From Bacteroidales bacterium (GTDB lineage Bacteria > Bacteroidota > Bacteroidia > Bacteroidales > UBA932): DNA of 64,000 nucleotides. The DNA lies in NCBI GenBank assembly GCA_017428725.1, contig JAFRQH010000017.1, forward strand, positions 124,001 through 188,000. The letters run 5' to 3'. The position numbers were made by a program, and so were the translations under genes. Shown here piece after piece: positions 59,452 to 64,000 of the stretch. The notes below the pieces were generated by a model that saw nothing but the letters and a program-made list of their open reading frames with translations, was not told the origin of the DNA and did not search any database. The number at the start of each line of letters is the position of its first letter. Position 1 is the first letter of the stretch.

Positions 59452-60371
59452 ACTTTTCTCTTTATCCATCGGAGTGTCATCATGGTTTTGTCTTTCCAGT
59501 CGGCCAGCCGGCAAAGTCTCAGATACGGAAACAGGTCGTGGAGCGGAAGATGTTTGACGACGAGATTAAAGTAATCATATACGCACTTCTTGTGCAGATA
59601 ATCCTCGTTAACGATAGAGTAGAAAGCCTTATCTTCGGGATTGTCGGGCTCTTCATATCGTATGGCGCGAAGGAACTCCGACAGTTTGGAAATGCCCTCC
59701 AGTTTTTCTTTGAAGCGGGAACTGTCTGCAGACAGGTGCTGCGTGGACTGCCGGAAACAGAACAGCATCTTCCGGGTGTTGGCCACACCGTTCTTTGAAA
59801 GGGAAATCGGGGTGGCGATATCGGATCCGAAGGCGCAGGGAAAGTCCATGAATCCGCCCAGGTCGAGCAGCGCGGAGCGCCTAAAGGCAAAGTTGCCTAT
59901 GCAAGTAAACGAGTGGCCTGTCAGCCACCAGTGGAGGTATTCGTATTTGCTGGTGAATTCGGGAAGGATGCTGTCATCCCAAAGGTGCTTGCCCTCCTCG
60001 TCAATCTGCTCAACGGAAGAGTGGATTAAGTCTACCTGCGGATACTTCTCTGACAGCCGGATGATTTCCTCGCAAAAACTTGGTTTATACAGATCATCAT
60101 CTGCCGCCAGGACGATATAGTCGCCAGTCGCGAAAGAGATGCTATGGTTCCACTGCTGCACCAGATCGTCCCGGCCCAGATTCCGTTCGTTACGGACATA
60201 CCGGATGCGCGGGTCGGCGAATGTGTCAACGATTTCGCGAAGCGACTCTGGCGAGCAATCATCCACGATGATCAATTCCCACTCGGACGATGTCTGAGAC
60301 AGGATGCTGCCGATGGCCTCGCTTAGAAAACGAGCCTTATACGCGGGCATCACGAATGAAATCTTAGGCAT
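59442..60371 (-). CDS. GT2 glycosyltransferase
   Basis: A 309-residue GT-A transferase. PKISFVMPAYKARFLSEAIG opens the fold, IVDDCSPES and IVLAADDDLYKPSFCEE hold the acidic nucleotide and metal residues, and RRSALLDLGGF is part of the acceptor region. It is separated from the acetyltransferase gene upstream by a 42-base gap, the largest in this operon, in which I see no clear promoter or hairpin. Substrates are unknown. Confidence 0.9.
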   Translation of the reverse strand: MPKISFVMPAYKARFLSEAIGSILSQTSSEWELIIVDDCSPESLREIVDTFADPRIRYVRNERNLGRDDLVQQWNHSISFATGDYIVLAADDDLYKPSFCEEIIRLSEKYPQVDLIHSSVEQIDEEGKHLWDDSILPEFTSKYEYLHWWLTGHSFTCIGNFAFRRSALLDLGGFMDFPCAFGSDIATPISLSKNGVANTRKMLFCFRQSTQHLSADSSRFKEKLEGISKLSEFLRAIRYEEPDNPEDKAFYSIVNEDYLHKKCVYDYFNLVVKHLPLHDLFPYLRLCRLADWKDKTMMTLRWIKRKVWD

Positions 60372-60413
60372 GATCGCTGATGGTTGAATGGTTAATCTGG
60401 CTCCAGGGAAGTC

Positions 60414-60905
60414 TCATGGACGGACCAGCACCTTGCCGGGAACGCCGACGACCGTGACACCGGGAGTGAGAACATCTTTCACGACGACGGCGCCGGCGCC
60501 GATCCTGACGCCATCCGCGATACGGATTCCGCCGAGAATCTGTGCTCCCTGGCCGATGTCCACATTGTCTCCGATGACGGGAGAATCGTCGGGATATCCG
60601 CCGTCGCTGCCGATGCAGCAGTTACCGTGGATCTTGCAGTTCTTGCCGATCCGGGCTTTGGGGTTGACAATCACGGAACCGAAATGCTCCAATTGCAGAC
60701 CTTCTCCGAAACATCCGGCGCTGATGATGAATCCCAGCCGGGAGCCGAGCCGGTTCTTGCGGGCCTTGTACCAATAGGCGAGCAGTTTGTTCGGAGAAGA
60801 GAAGGAATACTTCTCTTCCTTGCGAAGGAATCTCAGATACCGGCAGATATAATACCTCTCCGGGCGGATCAGCCATTCCAGAAAGGACTCCTTGAGATGC
60901 ATCAT
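60414..60905 (-). CDS. Hexapeptide-repeat O-acetyltransferase (serine acetyltransferase-like)
   Basis: A 163-residue left-handed beta-helix acetyltransferase. Hexapeptide turns run from about residue 75 to the end (VIVNPKARIGKNCKI, VIGDNVDIGQGAQI, RIADGVRIGAGAVV), ending with the CoA-binding VVGVPGKVL. The N-terminal helical part (ESFLEWLIRPERYYICRYL) is shared with CysE-type and colanic-acid acetyltransferases such as WcaB or WcaF. It is cytoplasmic and would acetylate a sugar before export. I chose the start at 60905 because it overlaps the preceding stop by four bases; one further ATG at 60902 would also work. Confidence 0.9.
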   Translation of the reverse strand: MMHLKESFLEWLIRPERYYICRYLRFLRKEEKYSFSSPNKLLAYWYKARKNRLGSRLGFIISAGCFGEGLQLEHFGSVIVNPKARIGKNCKIHGNCCIGSDGGYPDDSPVIGDNVDIGQGAQILGGIRIADGVRIGAGAVVVKDVLTPGVTVVGVPGKVLVRP

Positions 60906-62011
60906 AGGCGGGAAATTAGCGGATTGATCTTTTGCGTAAGCCACTTGCCAAGATTGTCTGCCGCCTGGGGCACGTGCATCAAGTCGAACAACCGGGCACG
61001 CAGCAAGTCGATACCGGCACACGCGAAGAACACCAGGATGCAGAAGACAATGACGGTGGGGATGAACCAGAAAGTGTCGATGAGCGTGCGCCAGGGGACT
61101 CCGGTCTCCCAGAGCAAAGGGCGGATGACGAAATGCTCGGAGCAGATGTATACGCCAAAGGAGAACGGGGACACCTTTTTGAGAATGGTTGACAGGAAAC
61201 CTTTGTCACAACTGGATTTTGAGAAAACCAGGAACAGGAAAACGGCCAGCGGGAAGGCGAAGCCATTGTATGCGAGCAATTCGAGTTCCGGAGCCGTCCC
61301 AGCAGAAATGTAGCGGTAAACGGCTTTGCCGAAACAGAACAGAGCGACGAGAAGTGCGGTCGCAAAAAAATACCGCAGGCAACGCCTTCTGTCCAGTGAG
61401 GAGCCGAACAGCCTGAAATACCCTCCCCAGAAGAACAGAGCAATGAACCATAGAAGCGAGTATCCTTTAGCAGCCCCCATCGTATTCCCCAAGGGAATGA
61501 CGTAGGTGAATGTGCAGCAGAAGACGATCAGGGCAATCAGAAAGTAGCGATACTCCACTTTCGACAAAGCGGTGGCAGCTTTGGAAAGGAACGGGCACAG
61601 GACGACCAGCCCGATGTATCTCGTGAAAAACCAATAGTTGTCGTTCGTCAGCGGGAAGAATGCGTATCGAAGGCTGTCCCAAGACGGCTTGTTCGCGAAG
61701 ATCAGCCAGCCCAGGACCGTGAATGCGAATGAATAGAAAAAGACCTGAAACCACAGGGACAGGACCCGTTTCGTGTTGAAACTCTTCCCTAGCAGGAAAT
61801 ACCCCGACACCAGGATGAAAACATCCACGTGGGCATTGCAGAGGATGACCACCAACTCAGAAAGGATATAATTGGATATTCCCGTCGCGGTAGTCGGGAA
61901 GGGATGCGCCCCACAGATGTAGAAAAAGGAATGCCAGATTACGACCAACAACATGGCCAGTGACCTCAGCACCTCGAAGTTTGCGAGTCTGGTATGTCCG
62001 ATTTCACTCAT
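60902..62011 (-). CDS. Acyltransferase-3 membrane protein
   Basis: A 369-residue protein of acyltransferase family 3 with about ten helices. FEVLRSLAMLLVVIWHSFF includes the conserved histidine, and VDVFILVSGYFLLGKSF is a second family landmark. C-terminal hydrophobic segments end in a short basic cytoplasmic tail. It overlaps both neighbouring genes by four bases. Substrates are unknown; succinyl or acetyl transfer to a surface sugar is the family expectation. Confidence 0.9.
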   Translation of the reverse strand: MSEIGHTRLANFEVLRSLAMLLVVIWHSFFYICGAHPFPTTATGISNYILSELVVILCNAHVDVFILVSGYFLLGKSFNTKRVLSLWFQVFFYSFAFTVLGWLIFANKPSWDSLRYAFFPLTNDNYWFFTRYIGLVVLCPFLSKAATALSKVEYRYFLIALIVFCCTFTYVIPLGNTMGAAKGYSLLWFIALFFWGGYFRLFGSSLDRRRCLRYFFATALLVALFCFGKAVYRYISAGTAPELELLAYNGFAFPLAVFLFLVFSKSSCDKGFLSTILKKVSPFSFGVYICSEHFVIRPLLWETGVPWRTLIDTFWFIPTVIVFCILVFFACAGIDLLRARLFDLMHVPQAADNLGKWLTQKINPLISRL

Positions 62012-62838
62012 TTGTAAGTCAGTTTATGGATGGGGAAGCGCTTGAAGATGTCTTCCCGTTGCATCAGGGAGAAGCGGGGGTCGTTGATGGACTGCTGGAG
62101 GTAGTGGGGGAGCGTATCACTCACGAGCTGGAACTCATCCTGGCAGTCGTAGACGTCGAAAAGGATCTGGAAGAAGAAGTAGTCCGGCAGGGCGTCGTGG
62201 TCCCTCCACCAGAGCAGCATCAGGTCGCAGAGCTCGGAGATGGTCCGGCCCCCCTTGCGGGCGATGATGAAGCTGTTCAGCATATTGACCCTGAAGCCTT
62301 TGGCCCATCCGAAATAGTAGGCGTAGGTGTCCCTCCAGTACTTGTAATCCGGCTCATGCGGATCGCGGCGGAAGACCAGGAACTCCGATTCCGCCCATTT
62401 CCGGGGGATGGGGCCCGTCATCAGGATGGTCGCATCCATCCAAACGCCGCCATAGGTCTTGAGCAGGATCAGGCGCAGCAGGTCGGAGAAATGCGCCCGG
62501 GAATAGACCGCGCGCTTTTGCTGGACGAAATCCGGCAGGTCGATATACTCATACAAGTTGGCGTCCGTCAGGCGGACCACGGTGTAGTCGCCCGCATATT
62601 TGTCCACGGAATCCAGGCAGGTCCGGACCACGGCCGGGACCTCGTCATAACCCTGGCCCCAATACTGCCAGATGATCTTGTCCGTGCCGAACTCCTGTTT
62701 GGCTTCGAACGTGAAATGCTCCGGATGCTCGTGGTATCGGTTTATCAACTGCTCGCAGACCGTGGCCACGCGCCTGTGGGTGGCCAGGATCTTGCGTTCG
62801 CGTAACTTGCGCCAGAGGAAGGTCTTGGACAGGTTCAT
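62008..62838 (-). CDS. Capsular polysaccharide synthesis glycosyltransferase (Caps_synth type)
   Basis: A 276-residue protein with the DXD-type sugar-binding pattern of the PF05704/OCH1-like group. IIWQYWGQGYDEVP starts the conserved part, YSRAHFSDLLRLILLKTYGGVWMDATIL contains the metal-binding WMDAT, and the remainder is helical. A basic N-terminal stretch (KTFLWRKLRERKILATHRR) precedes it. Such enzymes use nucleotide sugars and retain configuration. It lies between the acyltransferase and the second GT14 gene with four-base overlaps on both sides. Confidence 0.9.
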   Translation of the reverse strand: MNLSKTFLWRKLRERKILATHRRVATVCEQLINRYHEHPEHFTFEAKQEFGTDKIIWQYWGQGYDEVPAVVRTCLDSVDKYAGDYTVVRLTDANLYEYIDLPDFVQQKRAVYSRAHFSDLLRLILLKTYGGVWMDATILMTGPIPRKWAESEFLVFRRDPHEPDYKYWRDTYAYYFGWAKGFRVNMLNSFIIARKGGRTISELCDLMLLWWRDHDALPDYFFFQILFDVYDCQDEFQLVSDTLPHYLQQSINDPRFSLMQREDIFKRFPIHKLTYK

Positions 62839-63644
62839 CGTTCCGTGAATTTGCGGGCAAACAGGTACTCAGTCTTGCAGAGTTCATCGTAATTGGCAAG
62901 GTGGAAAACGCCGGCGTTGGAGCGGGCGATGTTGTGCAGCAGATAGTGGTCGTCGCTGACTAGAGTGCTTTTGAGCGGCGAGGCCATCAGGACCGAGGGG
63001 ACGAAATACTCGTCTCCACAAAATGTGTGGCGGAAGGTATGGAGGATCTCCATTTTTCGGGCGACCAGAAGCTGGACGGCTTCTTCGGTCAGGCTCAGCC
63101 AGTTGCTGGCCTTGTAGAAGACCTTCCCGCGGTTGGTTTCGATACCGAAGATGCGCTGGATGAGCAGGGCTGAGCGCCATAGGAACTGGCTCATCTTCCT
63201 GGGTAGCAGCCGGGGAGAGGCATAATTGCGCAGGAACAGATTGTGGCGGCGCAGCTTCAAAGTCTCTTGGTAGGAGCCGCTTTGGCAAAAGCCGGAAAGA
63301 ATGCAATGCCCGGCATTCCGGACGAAGTAGGATTGGATCTCCGGCCAAGGTTTCAGGGGCAGGGTCGTCCCGGAAATGATATGATAGAAATCATAGGGGC
63401 CGTTCGCTGAAGCTGCCTCAAACAAGGCGTATTCGCTCTGGATCTGGGACACGGTCCCCCAGCGGACATCCACCCGGTCAGCCAGCATGAAAAGCCGGCT
63501 GTGCTCCGTGTGAAGAATCGGGAGCGTCCGGACTTTCCGGTCAATATGGACATAAATGTCGCTCAGGGTTGCGTCGAGCGCGGAAACCAGCCGTTGGAGG
63601 ATTCCGAACTCATTGTGTGCGATGATGAGCCAGGCGTGGGTCAT
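62835..63644 (-). CDS. Core-2/I-branching-type glycosyltransferase (GT14)
   Basis: A 269-residue Branch-family enzyme starting MTHAWLIIAHNEFGILQRLV, with DIYVHIDRKV, HIISGTTLPLK and NWLSLTEEAVQLL matching the family and the paralogous gene at 54523. Two such enzymes may build related beta linkages or branch points. The start at 63644 is fixed by the family opening; upstream in-frame codons lie in the next gene. It overlaps that gene by four bases. Confidence 0.9.
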   Translation of the reverse strand: MTHAWLIIAHNEFGILQRLVSALDATLSDIYVHIDRKVRTLPILHTEHSRLFMLADRVDVRWGTVSQIQSEYALFEAASANGPYDFYHIISGTTLPLKPWPEIQSYFVRNAGHCILSGFCQSGSYQETLKLRRHNLFLRNYASPRLLPRKMSQFLWRSALLIQRIFGIETNRGKVFYKASNWLSLTEEAVQLLVARKMEILHTFRHTFCGDEYFVPSVLMASPLKSTLVSDDHYLLHNIARSNAGVFHLANYDELCKTEYLFARKFTER

Positions 63645-64000
63645 TTCGCTTGGGTGATCCGTCTCCACAACCATTCCCGGGGCTTGTCGGCGAGGATGCA
63701 GGCCAGCCCGATAAGCAGGAGGAAAGCTATGGCCACAGGCACGACGGCCGGGGCCGGCACCCACTGACCGAGATTATGGAACAGCTGGTGGTAGTAGGGA
63801 GAGACAAGGTTGTGCTCGTGGATAAGGTATATGGCGAAGGCCGAGCCGGCCATCCAGTTGACTGTCCGGCTTTGCAGGTTGATCTTGGAGAATGCCAGCA
63901 GGAGGTACAAGGCTGCGATGATGGCCAGCGGAGAGTCGTAGTGGTTGAGGTGGAATCCCATACCGAACCATTTGTATCCGCACCAGAACAAGAGTGCGGA
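63641..64000 (-). CDS. Acyltransferase-3 membrane protein, 5' part beyond window
   Basis: The C-terminal end of a family-3 acyltransferase; the gene runs past position 64000, so its start is missing. Visible are two or three membrane helices (PLAIIAALYLLLAFSKI, NWMAGSAFAIYLIHEHN, and a last hydrophobic helix) with the closing sequence ILADKPREWLWRRI, which fits the family's basic end. The YLIHEH pattern at the penultimate helix is common in acyltransferase-3 proteins. It is the fifth of this family in the operon. Confidence 0.82.
   Translation of the reverse strand, partial: SALLFWCGYKWFGMGFHLNHYDSPLAIIAALYLLLAFSKINLQSRTVNWMAGSAFAIYLIHEHNLVSPYYHQLFHNLGQWVPAPAVVPVAIAFLLLIGLACILADKPREWLWRRITQAK

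Overview
The window looks like a chromosomal piece of a GC-rich member of the Bacteroidales (Bacteroidota). The evidence is the promoter style: a TTTG-like element about 20 bases upstream of TAnnTTTG occurs before greA, ileS, several tRNAs and other genes. Gene content agrees: the neighbourhood ileS / one-cysteine DksA-like protein / lspA, a eukaryote-like IleS and GlgB, a Bacteroidota-type glycogen cluster, paired PspC proteins, and a BY-kinase/Wza surface-polysaccharide locus. I cannot name the genus from sequence alone.

Layout. (1) 24-3180, minus strand: engB, prs, a small membrane protein and der, a tight housekeeping run. (2) 3249-14455, plus strand: exonuclease VII (xseA, xseB) followed without a break by a full glycogen cycle (branching enzyme, debranching enzyme, glycogen synthase-like transferase, GH57 amylase, glucan phosphorylase) and ribF. 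(3) 14561-16522, plus: greA, a HIT protein and a thioredoxin-fold lipoprotein. (4) 16505-21017, minus: cvpA, tsaB, a small membrane protein carrying an in-frame palindromic insertion, and a GH2 glycosidase. (5) 21090-25414, plus: ileS, a DksA-like regulator, lspA. (6) 25454-30774: two tRNA-Ser genes facing outward in transcription, enclosing a four-gene minus-strand operon that joins a partner-switching stress relay (STAS antagonist; sensor-PP2C phosphatase-HATPase) to a (p)ppGpp synthetase and a (p)ppGpp hydrolase fused to a phosphotransferase-like domain. (7) 30927-37866: a cytidylate-kinase-like protein, a remnant of a glycoside hydrolase, a GH9 hydrolase, tRNA-Val, a copper P-type ATPase and a divergent Tat-exported enolase-superfamily epimerase. 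(8) 37856-39885, minus: a PspC / PadR / PspC operon. (9) 40040 to the window end, minus: a roughly 24 kb exopolysaccharide or capsule operon whose start lies beyond the window.

The polysaccharide locus holds tyrosine autokinase (Wzc), export lipoprotein (Wza), a polymerase, at least ten glycosyltransferases, five acyltransferase-3 proteins, one hexapeptide acetyltransferase, and a cassette of FkbH-like HAD protein, acyl carrier protein, MBOAT acyltransferase and SGNH-like protein. That set implies a heavily acylated glycan, with one substituent (possibly glyceryl) delivered from an acyl carrier protein. No flippase or initiating phosphoglycosyl transferase is present; they may lie beyond position 64000.

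The best candidate for an under-described system is the stress/alarmone operon at 25585-30578. The palindromic insertion at 19509-19661 and the FkbH-ACP-MBOAT-SGNH cassette are next. There is no stretch over about 300 bases without a gene or RNA. No CRISPR array, prophage, transposase or plasmid origin was seen.
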